64,000 bases of DNA from Acinetobacter defluvii. GTDB taxonomy: Bacteria; Pseudomonadota; Gammaproteobacteria; Pseudomonadales; Moraxellaceae. This document shows positions 19,964 to 28,684 of this stretch, in pieces. The notes under the pieces are model-generated. The model had not been told where the DNA came from. It did no database searches and saw only the letters and a program-made list of their open reading frames with translations. The translations under genes were made by a program, and so were the position numbers. Where the stretch lies: contig NZ_CP029396.2 in NCBI RefSeq assembly GCF_001704615.3, positions 291,359 to 355,358 of the forward strand. Reading direction: 5' to 3'. Numbering within the stretch: position 1 is the first letter of the stretch; every line of letters starts with the position of its first letter.

Positions 19964-20783
19964 GGCACTGTTGCAAATAGGCTGACATGATAAGCTAAAT
20001 ATCTTATTTATTTCGAGATACAGCAGATGAATCCCTTCCATGGTCGGCACTTTCAAGGTGAAATCATTCTTTGGGCTGTTCGTTGGTATTGTAAATATGG
20101 CATCAGCTATCGTGAACTTCAAGAAATGCTCGCTGAACGGGGTGTGAATGTTGACCACACCACAATTTATCGTTGGGTTCAGCGTTATGCTCCAGAAATG
20201 GAAAAACGCTTACGCTGGTATTGGCGTAATCCTACAGATTTACATTCATGGCATATGGATGAGACTTATATCAAAGTGAAGGGGCGATGGACTTACCTGT
20301 ATCGTGCAGTTGATCAACGTGGTCATACGATTGACTTTTACCTTTCCGCTAGACGGAACAGTAAATCAGCCTATTGTTTTTTAGGAAAGATCTTCAATAC
20401 GGTGAAAAAATGGCAAATTCCACGGGTCATCAATACAGATAAAGCAGCGACCTATGGCCATGCTTTATCACGGTTAAAGCGAGAAGGAAAATGTCCAGTA
20501 GATATTGAGCACAGGCAGATTAAGTATAAAAATAATGTCATTGAATGTGATCATGGTAAGTTAAAGCGGATCATCAGGGCCACATTAGGATTCAAATCTA
20601 TGAAGACGGCTTATGCCACAATTAAAGGTATTGAAGTCATGCGTGCACTACGTAAAGGACAAGCATCGTCATTTTATTATGGTCAGCCTCAAGGTGAAGT
20701 GTGTCTAATCAACAGGGTTTTCGGTCTCTAAGCACTTTTAAAAAGGAACTTCATCGACTCAAATCTCTATTTGCAACAGTGCC
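19964..20783 (+). mobile_element. IS6-family insertion sequence (IS1006/IS1008-like), right copy
   Basis: 820 bp with the same ends as the 3271-4090 copy and the same orientation. The left end cuts merD, the right end cuts another serine recombinase gene. The 8-bp flanks differ, so it was assembled by IS6-type cointegration or recombination. Confidence 0.93.
20027..20731 (+). CDS. IS6-family DDE transposase
   Basis: 234 residues, a few amino-acid differences from the copy at 3334-4038 (for example VNVDHTT versus INVDHST and YCFLG versus YSFLG). The HTH and DDE residues are intact, so it should be active. The nucleotide differences between the copies show they are not a single very recent duplication. 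Confidence 0.95.
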   Translation: MNPFHGRHFQGEIILWAVRWYCKYGISYRELQEMLAERGVNVDHTTIYRWVQRYAPEMEKRLRWYWRNPTDLHSWHMDETYIKVKGRWTYLYRAVDQRGHTIDFYLSARRNSKSAYCFLGKIFNTVKKWQIPRVINTDKAATYGHALSRLKREGKCPVDIEHRQIKYKNNVIECDHGKLKRIIRATLGFKSMKTAYATIKGIEVMRALRKGQASSFYYGQPQGEVCLINRVFGL

Positions 20784-21027
20784 GTTTCAGATGCTTGCTG
20801 CATTTGCAGAGTTTGAACGCTCCATGATCCGTGAGCGTCAAAAGGAAGGAATTGCAAAAGCCAAAGCGAAGGGCTTATATAAGGGAAGAAAGCGGAAGGT
20901 TGACTATGTTGAAATACGAAAAGCAATGGCTGAAGAAAATTCAACATTTAGAGGTGTTGCAGAAAAGTTTAAAGTAGGGATAGCAACAGTACAAAGAGCT
21001 TTAAAAGAAGAAACTAATAATCAATAA
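20784..21027 (+). pseudogene. serine recombinase, C-terminal fragment
   Basis: About 80 residues: the end of the E helix (MLAAFAEFERSMIRERQKEGI), a linker (KGLYKGRKRK) and a C-terminal helix-turn-helix (FRGVAEKFKVGIATVQRALKEE). The catalytic domain is missing on the IS6 side. The sequence differs from the fragment at 4091-4547, so two different recombinase genes were cut. Confidence 0.85.
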
Positions 21028-21209
21028 GGTTGATTAATGAAGACGCTTAGATATTCAAATTTAGAAAAGATCATGACCATTTATACTGAAATTTCTACTT
21101 ATATTACATTTCATAATGCGACTGGTTTAACAGATATAAATAAATCAATGGAAGATTTTTGAACCGTACCGGGTTTGTCGGAGACCAAGCTTTCTGAGAG
21201 AATGTCCCG

Positions 21210-21541
21210 ATGAAAAAAGTAAAATATACCCCTGAAATCAGAGAAAGAGCGGTTCAATTATTGATTGAATCCGAGAAAGATTATCCATCGAATTGGGCTG
21301 CGATCACCGCTATTGCTCCCTGAGCAGTATACTGCGCAAGGGTTGTACTCCTGAAACACTACGTGTTTGGTATCAAAAATATTTAGATAAACAAAATCCA
21401 GTTAAAGTACAGCAGCTTTCAGACCAAGAACGTATCAAACAACTCGAACGCGAAAATAAAGAACTGCAACGCGCCAATGAAATTCTACGTAAAGCAGCCG
21501 CTTTTTTCGCCCAGGCGGAGCTCGACCGCCCACACAAATAA
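21210..21541 (+). pseudogene. IS3-family transposase OrfA, frameshifted
   Basis: The N-terminal part starts at ATG 21210 (MKKVKYTPEIRERAVQLLIE) and reaches a TGA after AITAIAP near 21320. The rest continues in another frame (CTPETLRVWYQKYLDKQN to AQAELDRPHK). The joint sequence CTGAGCAGTATACTGCG looks like a local substitution or indel. Without intact OrfA this copy probably cannot transpose itself. Confidence 0.82.
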
Positions 21542-22443
21542 TGGTGGATTTTATCCATAATAATAAAGAGCTGTACGGAGTCGAGGCGATTTGTAGAATT
21601 TTACCGATCGCACCTTCAACCTATTACCGGACTCTAGATCTCTGTGAAAATCCAGAACATCGAGCAAAGCGAGATTTACATGACTTGCATCATGCTGAGG
21701 AGATTAAACGAATTTGGAAGGAAAGTTCAGGTCGGTATGGTGTACGTAAAGTCTGGCAAAAACTGAAACGTGAAGGCTATATTATTGCGCGCTGTACTGT
21801 TGCTCGATTAATGCAAAAGCTAGGTATAAAAGGTGTTTGGCGTGGTAAGAACAAACAAACCACCCGTAGCCGAGATGATCAAAAACGAGCGGATGACTTG
21901 GTAAAACGTAATTTTACTGCTGATCATCCTGACCAACTGTGGGTGAGTGACTTTACGTATATTCAAACAAATTCAGGCTGGGTTTATACTGCATTTATTA
22001 TTGATGTGTTCTCACGAGCAATTGTTGGATGGAAAGTATCGACACGGATGAATACAGATATGGTGCTCGATGCATTGGAGCAAGCATTGCATGATCGAGG
22101 CATGCCAAAGAATGTGATTCATCATTCCGACAGAGGTGTGCAATATCTTTCCATTCGCTATACCAATCGTTTAGAAGCAGCAAATTTACGAGCATCAGTC
22201 GGTACGACTGGTGATTCATACGATAATGCTTTGGCTGAAACGGTGAATGGCTTATACAAAACAGAGGTGATTGAATATCTAAAAGCAGATTGGCAAGGTT
22301 TAGCGGATGTACAACTTGCGACACTAAATTGGGTAGATTGGTTCAATAAAGAGCGTGTACATAGTGCACTAGGTTATGTATCACCTTTTGATTTTGAAGC
22401 AATGTACTATGATAAGATTAACCCGTTAGGTCAGGTGGCCTAA
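21541..22443 (+). CDS. IS3-family transposase OrfB
   Basis: 300 residues overlapping the orfA stop by one base (TAATG). An HTH_21 segment (SSGRYGVRKVWQKLKREG) is followed by the integrase core with triad residues in VSDFTYIQT, IHHSDRGVQY and NALAETVNGLYK. Intact. Its activity in trans on the 36336 remnant is impossible because that remnant has one end only. Confidence 0.92.
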   Translation: MVDFIHNNKELYGVEAICRILPIAPSTYYRTLDLCENPEHRAKRDLHDLHHAEEIKRIWKESSGRYGVRKVWQKLKREGYIIARCTVARLMQKLGIKGVWRGKNKQTTRSRDDQKRADDLVKRNFTADHPDQLWVSDFTYIQTNSGWVYTAFIIDVFSRAIVGWKVSTRMNTDMVLDALEQALHDRGMPKNVIHHSDRGVQYLSIRYTNRLEAANLRASVGTTGDSYDNALAETVNGLYKTEVIEYLKADWQGLADVQLATLNWVDWFNKERVHSALGYVSPFDFEAMYYDKINPLGQVA

Positions 22444-22530
22444 CTTAAATAAAAAACTCTCCGACAAACCCGGTACGGTTCAGTTGATTGAATTATAGGG
22501 GCTATCAATGCGAGTTGGAAAATCAAAAAA

Positions 22531-22555
22531 AGAAGCTTTGGCTTCTTTTTTTTTT
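22531..22555. terminator. Rho-independent terminator, probably bidirectional
   Basis: Hairpin AGAAGC-TTTG-GCTTCT followed by nine more T on the plus strand and preceded by a run of A, so it can act on both strands. It separates the IS3 element from the phenol operon promoter region. Confidence 0.75.
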
Positions 22556-22596
22556 GATCATCTATAAGTGCTTATACAACTGAGAAAATATAAAAC

Positions 22597-22636
22597 ACTT
22601 GAGAATTTTCTTAAGTCATACATTGTGACTTAAGAA
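22597..22636 (+). promoter_or_regulatory. candidate upstream activator sites for the phenol operon
   Basis: Three 9-base half sites: ACTTGAGAA (22597-22605), TTCTTAAGT (22608-22616) and ACTTAAGAA (22628-22636). The last two form a perfect 11-base inverted repeat TTCTTAAGTCA/TGACTTAAGAA with a 7-base gap. The array centre lies about 90 bases upstream of the -24 element, where NtrC-family activators such as DmpR bind. Binding is inferred. Confidence 0.65.
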
Positions 22637-22707
22637 TTTGATAAAGAACATTGTATGAAATAAAAAAGAGAAAATCATAAATATTTGAAAAATAATAATA
22701 AATAAAA

Positions 22708-22724
22708 TTGGCATGCAAGTTGCA
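22708..22724 (+). promoter_or_regulatory. sigma-54 (-24/-12) promoter of the phenol operon
   Basis: TTGGCATGCAAGTTGCA: GG at -24 and GC at -12 with the required 10-base spacing, close to the TGGCAC-N5-TTGCA consensus. It lies about 32 bases before dmpK and fits the sigma-54-dependent regulator encoded at 34455-36161. Confidence 0.88.
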
Positions 22725-22755
22725 ATAATCTTATGGAGAATATGAGGATTTTGGT

Positions 22756-23004
22756 ATGCAGCAACTCAATGTAGAACAGCCTCCTTGCTTTATTCATGTT
22801 ACAGGGACTCAGCGTGACAAATATATCGAATTTGAATTTTCGATAGGTGATCCAGAGTTAGCTGTAGAAATGATTATGCCAGTCAAGGCTTTTGAAGAAT
22901 TCTGCGCACACCATCAAGTACAGCACCTAAGTACGGATGATTTTGCAAAGATTGAATATGACCGCATGAAGTGGCGATTTGGACAGGCCGGTATTAGAGA
23001 ATAA
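22756..23004 (+). CDS. dmpK: phenol hydroxylase assembly component P0 (DmpK-like)
   Basis: 82 residues, first gene of the operon. P0 proteins help load iron into the oxygenase and are not needed for turnover afterwards. The sequence keeps the family pattern (FIHVTGTQRDKYIEFEFSIG and MKWRFGQAGI). An acidic protein with no cofactor motif. GAGG precedes the ATG. Confidence 0.88.
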   Translation: MQQLNVEQPPCFIHVTGTQRDKYIEFEFSIGDPELAVEMIMPVKAFEEFCAHHQVQHLSTDDFAKIEYDRMKWRFGQAGIRE

Positions 23005-23041
23005 AAACTCTAGTCTTTATTAAAAAATCAGGAAGATTTAT

Positions 23042-24040
23042 ATGCAAATTGATATTAAAACATCTTCAGTTAAGCCTTTAAGAAATACTTATGCTTATAT
23101 TGAAAAAAGATTTGGTGATAAACCAGCTTCACGTTATCAAGAAGCGACCTACGATATTCAGGAAGAAATTAATTTTCATTACAAACCTTTATGGCAGCCT
23201 GAATTTGATCTTTACGATAAGGGCCGTACTGTAATCCAAATGAAAGATTGGTACGTGCTTAAAGATCCTCGTCAATTTTATTATGGGGCTTATACCCAAA
23301 CTCGAGCTAAACAACAAGAGATTTTAGAAAGTAATTTTACGCTTGTTGAAAAACACGATTTATTAAGAAATATTTCTGAAGAAATTCTAAACAAAGTAAC
23401 GAAATTACTACTCCCACTTCGTCATTACGAATGGGGAGCAAATATGAACAACAGTTATATAACTGGTTATGCTTATGGAGCAACGCTTACCAATGCCACC
23501 ATGTTCGCAACAATGGATCGACTTGGGACGGCTCAGTACTTAACGCGTGTAGGCTTACTTCTCGATAATAATCAAACAACTTTAATCGAGTTGGCTAAGC
23601 AAGAATGGTTGGTATCTGATTGCTGGCAACCTCTACGTAAGAATTTAGAAGAGATGTTCATCCTTGAAGACTGGGCCGAATTATTTGTTGCGCAAAATTT
23701 GGTTTTTGATGGATATATCTATCCATTTGTTCGCTATTTTATTGAAAATGAACTGCTTGAGAATGGTGCAACAGCATTCGATATGATTACGGTATTTATG
23801 TCTGACTGGTTTGATGAAACAACTCCGTGGATAAATTCAGTCTTAAAAAATATTGCTAATGAATCAGAAGAAAATCAGCAACAGCTTAAGACTTGGATTC
23901 AGAAATGGCAGGGATTAGCTCATGATTCCGTGAAATCTTTGATTGAAGGATTGAATTTAGAAAGTTTAGAAATCGAAACTTTTGATGAGCTTTTTGAGCA
24001 GCGCTTGGTCAAAATTGGTTTAAATCAGGGAGCAATTTAA
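23042..24040 (+). CDS. dmpL: phenol hydroxylase P1, oxygenase beta subunit (DmpL-like)
   Basis: 332 residues, the usual length of the beta subunit of multicomponent phenol hydroxylases. It resembles the alpha-subunit fold but has no diiron ligands, consistent with a structural role in the (alpha-beta-gamma)2 oxygenase. It starts 37 bases after dmpK and ends 1 base before dmpM. Confidence 0.92.
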   Translation: MQIDIKTSSVKPLRNTYAYIEKRFGDKPASRYQEATYDIQEEINFHYKPLWQPEFDLYDKGRTVIQMKDWYVLKDPRQFYYGAYTQTRAKQQEILESNFTLVEKHDLLRNISEEILNKVTKLLLPLRHYEWGANMNNSYITGYAYGATLTNATMFATMDRLGTAQYLTRVGLLLDNNQTTLIELAKQEWLVSDCWQPLRKNLEEMFILEDWAELFVAQNLVFDGYIYPFVRYFIENELLENGATAFDMITVFMSDWFDETTPWINSVLKNIANESEENQQQLKTWIQKWQGLAHDSVKSLIEGLNLESLEIETFDELFEQRLVKIGLNQGAI

Positions 24041-24041
24041 T

Positions 24042-24314
24042 ATGTCAAAACATGTTTTTATTGCATTGCAAGCCAATGACGATACTCGCCCGATTGTTGA
24101 GGCAATTGAAAAAGATAATCCCCACGCATCGATTGAATATATGCCTGCACTGGTAAAAATCAATGCTTTGGGTTGCCTAGAAATAAGAAAGGAAACTGTA
24201 GAAGAAATCATTGGTAGGGAATGGGATCTTCAGGAAATTCACATTAATTTAATTAGTTTAGGTGGAAGCATAGATGAGACAGAAGATTATTTTAAAGTCG
24301 GATGGTTTCAATAA
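24042..24314 (+). CDS. dmpM: phenol hydroxylase P2, effector protein (DmpM-like)
   Basis: 90 residues. A cofactor-less coupling protein that binds the oxygenase and permits oxygen activation at the diiron centre. The sequence shows the family start (HVFIALQANDDTRPIVEAIE) and core (RDLQEIHINLISLGGSIDE-like). Tightly spaced within the operon. Confidence 0.9.
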   Translation: MSKHVFIALQANDDTRPIVEAIEKDNPHASIEYMPALVKINALGCLEIRKETVEEIIGREWDLQEIHINLISLGGSIDETEDYFKVGWFQ

Positions 24315-24364
24315 TTAATTCAATCAATGGATTATTGATAGATAAGGTCGCATGGAGAGTAAAA

Positions 24365-25879
24365 ATGAATATAAAGTTTAATGCAGATGCAAAGAAAAAA
24401 TTAAGTTTGAAAGATAAATATGCGGTAATGACTCGAGATCTAGGATGGGATACGAGCTATGTACCTATGGATAAAGTTTATCCTTATGATCAGTTTGAAG
24501 GTATTAAAATTCATGACTGGGATAAATGGGAAGATCCATTCCGCTTAACTATGGACTCTTACTGGAAATACCAAGCTGAAAAAGAAAAGAAACTATATGC
24601 AATTATTGATGCGTTTTCACAAAATAATGGGCATTTAAATGTATCTGATGGGCGCTACATTAATGCAATTAAATTATTTTTAACTGCAGTTACTCCAATT
24701 GAATATGGTGCTCACCGTGGTTTTGCCATGCTTGGACGTCAGTTTAGAGGCGCCGGTACTCGAGTTGCATGTCAAATGCAAGCAATCGATGAATTACGTC
24801 ATTGTCAAACTCAAGTTCATACTTTAAGCCATTACAATAAATATTTTAATGGTTTTCATTCATGGCCACAAAATTACGATAGAGTTTGGTATCTAGCTGT
24901 TCCTAAATCATTTACTAATGATGCAATGTCTGCTGGACCATTTGAGTTCTTGGTGTCGATTTCCTTCTCATTTGAATATGTGCTGACTAACTTGCTATTT
25001 ATGCCATTTATGTCTGGCGCAGCCTATAACGGTGATATGGCTACAGTAACCTTTGGTTTTTCTGCCCAGTCGGATGAAGCACGTCATATGACACTGGGTC
25101 TTGAGGCGATTAAGTTTATTCTTGAACAAGATCCAGATAATGTCCCAATTGTTCAAAAATGGATTGATAAATGGTTCTGGCGCGGTTACCGCTTACTGAC
25201 CTTGGTTGGTACGATGATGGATTACATGCTGCCGAAGAAAATTATGTCTTGGCGTGAAGGCTGGGAGATTTACTTCGAACAAAATGGTGGAACATTGTTT
25301 AGCGATTTAGAGCGATATGGTATTCGTATGCCTAAATACTGGGAAGATACTGTAAAAGAAAAAGAGCATATTACCCATCAGACTTGGGCAGCACTTTATC
25401 AATATTGCTGGGCAGCTGGTTTTCATACGTGGTTACCTAAACTAGAAGAGATGGAGTGGTTAGAAAAAGAATATCCTGAAAGCTTTAATGAAATTTATAA
25501 ACCACGATTTGAAGAATGGAGAGCATTAGAGAAAGAAGGTAAGCGTTGGTATAACACTAGTTTGCCTTGTCTATGCCAGACTTGTCAGTTACCGATGATG
25601 TTTACTGAGATTGATAATCCAACAAAACTTCGACTACGTGAATCTGAATTTGAAGGTGAAAATTATCAATTTTGTTCAGATGGCTGTAAAGATATTTTTG
25701 ATGATGAGCCCCAGAAATATGTGCAAGCTAATATACCTGTTCAGAAAATATTGAAAGGTGAAGGGGGCGGACCTGCACCTGAAGATGTTGTTAAGTGGGC
25801 ACATTTTAATCCTGACTCAGATACTGGTGGTTATGAGGATTCCATGGATGCGAAAAATTGGACGGCATGGAAGGCTTAA
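24365..25879 (+). CDS. dmpN: phenol hydroxylase P3, oxygenase alpha subunit (DmpN-like)
   Basis: 504 residues from ATG 24365, preceded by GGAGAG; the longer frame from 24302 overlaps dmpM and lacks a site. It converts phenol to catechol with O2. The diiron ligands are visible as two ExxH motifs, DELRHCQ and DEARHM, plus upstream glutamates in TPIEYGAH and SFSFEYV. The C-terminal segment with CLCQTCQLP and FCSDGCKDIF is the YHS-like metal site usual in this subunit. Confidence 0.96.
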   Translation: MNIKFNADAKKKLSLKDKYAVMTRDLGWDTSYVPMDKVYPYDQFEGIKIHDWDKWEDPFRLTMDSYWKYQAEKEKKLYAIIDAFSQNNGHLNVSDGRYINAIKLFLTAVTPIEYGAHRGFAMLGRQFRGAGTRVACQMQAIDELRHCQTQVHTLSHYNKYFNGFHSWPQNYDRVWYLAVPKSFTNDAMSAGPFEFLVSISFSFEYVLTNLLFMPFMSGAAYNGDMATVTFGFSAQSDEARHMTLGLEAIKFILEQDPDNVPIVQKWIDKWFWRGYRLLTLVGTMMDYMLPKKIMSWREGWEIYFEQNGGTLFSDLERYGIRMPKYWEDTVKEKEHITHQTWAALYQYCWAAGFHTWLPKLEEMEWLEKEYPESFNEIYKPRFEEWRALEKEGKRWYNTSLPCLCQTCQLPMMFTEIDNPTKLRLRESEFEGENYQFCSDGCKDIFDDEPQKYVQANIPVQKILKGEGGGPAPEDVVKWAHFNPDSDTGGYEDSMDAKNWTAWKA

Positions 25880-25929
25880 AATAACCTTTTATATCTAAAT
25901 AGTTAGTAAATTCAAATTTTTATAATAAT

Positions 25930-25956
25930 AACGGTACTAAAGGAAATAGTACCGTT
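25930..25956 (+). other. intercistronic hairpin between dmpN and dmpO
   Basis: A perfect 9-base stem AACGGTACT/AGTACCGTT with a 9-base loop, directly before the dmpO ribosome-binding site. No T-run follows, so it looks like an mRNA-stabilising or processing element rather than a terminator. Confidence 0.6.
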
Positions 25957-25968
25957 TAGGAGCTTATT

Positions 25969-26319
25969 ATGCCTATCGTAGCCTTGAATGAGAATTACCG
26001 CGGTGAAGTTCGTGACAGCGCAGACAAATTTAATGGAAAAAAAGTCATATTTGTAGAGTGGCAGGAGCATCTGAGATTTTGTTCACCTATCGCACTTTTG
26101 GTTGATCAAAATATTACGATTAAATCTTTTATTCAGGATGTTTTGGGTTCTAGTTCTTTCGCTAGCCATGCAGATTGGAATGAGATTGACTGGAGTAAAG
26201 CTGAGTGGATTTTTAAGCAAAATCGTATTGATTTAAATGAGGAATCGACTTTCGAAAGTGCTGGAATAGGCCATAAAGCATTAATTTCTTTGCGCACACC
26301 AGTTTTATTAAATTCGTAA
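25969..26319 (+). CDS. dmpO: phenol hydroxylase P4, oxygenase gamma subunit (DmpO-like)
   Basis: 116 residues, the small gamma subunit of the hydroxylase. Family features are the N-terminal PIVALNENYRGEVRD and the WSKAEWIF segment. It has no cofactor. It stabilises the oxygenase hexamer. Confidence 0.9.
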   Translation: MPIVALNENYRGEVRDSADKFNGKKVIFVEWQEHLRFCSPIALLVDQNITIKSFIQDVLGSSSFASHADWNEIDWSKAEWIFKQNRIDLNEESTFESAGIGHKALISLRTPVLLNS

Positions 26320-26330
26320 GGAGATCGCTG

Positions 26331-27392
26331 ATGACGTATGAAGTAACAATTGAACCTTTAGGTCAAGTGATCGATGTTGAGGAAGGGCAAAATATTCTAG
26401 ATGCTGCGCTTCGTGCGGGTATCTGGTTACCTCATGCCTGTTGTCATGGTTTATGTGCTACTTGCAAAGTTCAGGTGCTCGAAGGTGAAGTGGACTTGGG
26501 TGAAGCTTCTCCTTTTGCACTCATGGATATGGAGCGTGCAGAAGGTAAGGCATTAGCTTGCTGTGCCATTCCTCAATCTGATCTGACCATTGAAGTAGAA
26601 ATTGATGAGGATCCAGACGCAAAAATTATTCCTCTACGTGACTTCGAAGCGACTGTCGATTCAATTGTTGAGTTAACACCAACAATTAAAGGCATTTTCT
26701 TGAAAGTCGATGAGGGCTTAGAGTTTCAAGCTGGGCAATATATCAATCTGTATATTCCAGGCTTGCCTGAACCACGTGCTTTTTCGATTGCAAGTGCACC
26801 TTCGGAAACCCACTTAATTGAACTGAATATTCGTAAAGTGCCGGGTGGAATAGGGACTTCTTGGTTACATGATGACCTGGAAGTGGGCCAGAAACTTAAA
26901 TTCAGCGGTCCTCTAGGACGCTTCTATACCCGTCATTCTGATCCGAATCCAGTGATTTTTATTGCCGGAGGATCAGGTTTATCTAGCCCTAAATCTATGA
27001 TTTTAGAGCTGCTTGAAAATGGCGATTCTCGTCAAATTACCTTGTTCCAAGGTGCAAGAAATCGTAGTGAATTGTACTATCAAAACTTATTTGAAGAATT
27101 AGCGCAAAAACATCCCCAATTTCGTTATTTCCCAGTCTTGTCTGATGAAGGTGAATCCAGTGATTGGCAAGGCGAACGTGGGTTTGTACATGAAGCCGCT
27201 ATTCGTATTTATGACAATAATTTTCGTAATCACAAGGCCTACTTATGTGGACCACCTCCGATGATTGAAGCCGCTATTCGAGGATTAATGCGTGGCCGCT
27301 TATATGAGCGTGATATTCATATGGAAAAATTCTTAAGCGCAGCAGATGCAGCCAATCAGGCAACACGGAGCCCATTATTTAGAAATATTTGA
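26331..27392 (+). CDS. dmpP: phenol hydroxylase P5, NADH:ferredoxin-type reductase (DmpP-like)
   Basis: 353 residues. An N-terminal plant-type 2Fe-2S domain (Cys37/38-x4-Cys42-x2-Cys45, then Cys77) is followed by an FAD domain (RAFSIAS) and an NAD domain (IAGGSGLSSPKSM, CGPPPM). It moves electrons from NADH to the P3 diiron centre. It starts 12 bases after dmpO. Confidence 0.95.
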   Translation: MTYEVTIEPLGQVIDVEEGQNILDAALRAGIWLPHACCHGLCATCKVQVLEGEVDLGEASPFALMDMERAEGKALACCAIPQSDLTIEVEIDEDPDAKIIPLRDFEATVDSIVELTPTIKGIFLKVDEGLEFQAGQYINLYIPGLPEPRAFSIASAPSETHLIELNIRKVPGGIGTSWLHDDLEVGQKLKFSGPLGRFYTRHSDPNPVIFIAGGSGLSSPKSMILELLENGDSRQITLFQGARNRSELYYQNLFEELAQKHPQFRYFPVLSDEGESSDWQGERGFVHEAAIRIYDNNFRNHKAYLCGPPPMIEAAIRGLMRGRLYERDIHMEKFLSAADAANQATRSPLFRNI

Positions 27393-27403
27393 GAGGTGAG
27401 GTT

Positions 27404-27712
27404 ATGCACCAGATTCGATTAACAAATAGTGATGAACAGTTTTACACCAATAGTGGGAATAGCTTACTTGAAGGCATGCAGCGCTTGGCACGAAAAGGAA
27501 TTCCAATTGGATGTCGGGGCGGTGGCTGTGGCGTATGTCGAGTTCAAGTTTTAAGTGGTAATTATCATAGCAAGAAGATGAGCCGAGAACATGTGAGTGA
27601 ATGCGAGCAGTCACAAGGCATTGGTTTAGCTTGCCGCTTGTACCCTGAAAGTGATTTAGAAGTAAAAGTATTGGGATTAAAAAACTGCAAAAAAAAATTG
27701 CATGTAACTTAA
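27404..27712 (+). CDS. dmpQ: 2Fe-2S chloroplast-type ferredoxin (DmpQ/XylT-like)
   Basis: 102 residues from ATG 27404 after GAGGTGAGG. It has a 2Fe-2S site with Cys37, Cys42, Cys45 and Cys77. Proteins of this type reactivate catechol 2,3-dioxygenase by re-reducing its iron after oxidation by substituted catechols, and sit directly before its gene, as here. Confidence 0.92.
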   Translation: MHQIRLTNSDEQFYTNSGNSLLEGMQRLARKGIPIGCRGGGCGVCRVQVLSGNYHSKKMSREHVSECEQSQGIGLACRLYPESDLEVKVLGLKNCKKKLHVT

Positions 27713-27726
27713 AGGATGAAGTAGAG

Positions 27727-28647
27727 ATGAATAATAAACCAGTTTCACGTCCGGGCCATGTCGCGCTCAGAGTTTTAGATCTAGATGAATCAATTAATCA
27801 TTATGTCAATGTCATTGGTTTGATTAAAACTGGACAAGATGAACAGGGACGAGTCTATTTAAAAGCTTGGGATGAGCATGACCATCATTGCCTAATACTG
27901 CGTGAAGCGGACTCTCCTGGTATGGATTGTATGGCGTTTAAAGTCGTTAGCGAATCCGAGTTAAAACGTCTGGCTCAAGCCTTAGAAGACTATGGGGTTA
28001 GTATTGAATGGATTGCCGCCGGAACCAACTTAGCCACCGGTGAGCGTGTACGCTTTACTGCACCCACTGGTCATGTTTTTGAACTATATGCTCATAAAGA
28101 TTTATATGGGAATGGCATGCCTACTACCAATCCAGGCGTACAAGCGAAGAATTTGAAAGGCGTGCATCCGAGCCGTTTCGATCATTGCGCGTTAATGGGT
28201 GAAGGAGTCGAGGCAAGTTACCGTCTATTTAAAGATATTTTAGGTTTTGACTTAGCCGAGCAAGTGCTGGATGGCGAAACCATGATGGCTGCTTTTATGT
28301 CATGTAGTAACAAACCTCATGATGTAGCCTTCATCTTTGCGCCAGATAAGGGAAAATTACATCATATGTCATTTTTTGTGGAATCTTGGGCGCAAGTTTT
28401 ATCTGCTGCAGACACGATTGCCAATCATGATGTTTCTCATGAAATTGGGCCAACACGACATGGTATTACCCGTGGAGAAACATTGTACTTTTTTGACCCA
28501 TCTGGTAATCGCAATGAAGTGTTTAGTGGCGGCTATATCTGGTATTCGGATCGTCCGACTTTAACATGGACTGCAGATGAACTACCGCGCGCGATTTTCT
28601 TTACTGAACGCAAACTCAGTGAAACTTTCTTTAATGTCATGACCTGA
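27727..28647 (+). CDS. dmpB: catechol 2,3-dioxygenase
   Basis: 306 residues, an extradiol vicinal-oxygen-chelate enzyme that opens catechol to 2-hydroxymuconic semialdehyde. Iron ligands are His153 (FDHCALMG), His213 (LHHMSF) and Glu264 (NRNEVF), matching XylE positions within one residue. It is the first ring-cleavage step of the meta pathway. Confidence 0.95.
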   Translation: MNNKPVSRPGHVALRVLDLDESINHYVNVIGLIKTGQDEQGRVYLKAWDEHDHHCLILREADSPGMDCMAFKVVSESELKRLAQALEDYGVSIEWIAAGTNLATGERVRFTAPTGHVFELYAHKDLYGNGMPTTNPGVQAKNLKGVHPSRFDHCALMGEGVEASYRLFKDILGFDLAEQVLDGETMMAAFMSCSNKPHDVAFIFAPDKGKLHHMSFFVESWAQVLSAADTIANHDVSHEIGPTRHGITRGETLYFFDPSGNRNEVFSGGYIWYSDRPTLTWTADELPRAIFFTERKLSETFFNVMT

Positions 28648-28684
28648 TTGTCAAAAGAAATAATACAAAATGTGAGAATGAAAA

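Larger units (their letters stand above)
21160..22482 (+). mobile_element. IS3-family element with broken orfA
   Basis: 1323 bp with perfect 25-base inverted ends starting TGAACCGTACCGGGTTTGTC. It encodes OrfA (disrupted) and OrfB (intact). No target duplication is obvious. A 98-base left-end remnant of the same element in the same orientation lies at 36336-36433, so the phenol cluster is bracketed by this IS type. Confidence 0.9.

Noticed and set aside
22158..22346. Minus-strand frames inside the IS3 orfB
   Set aside because: Shadows of a complete DDE transposase.
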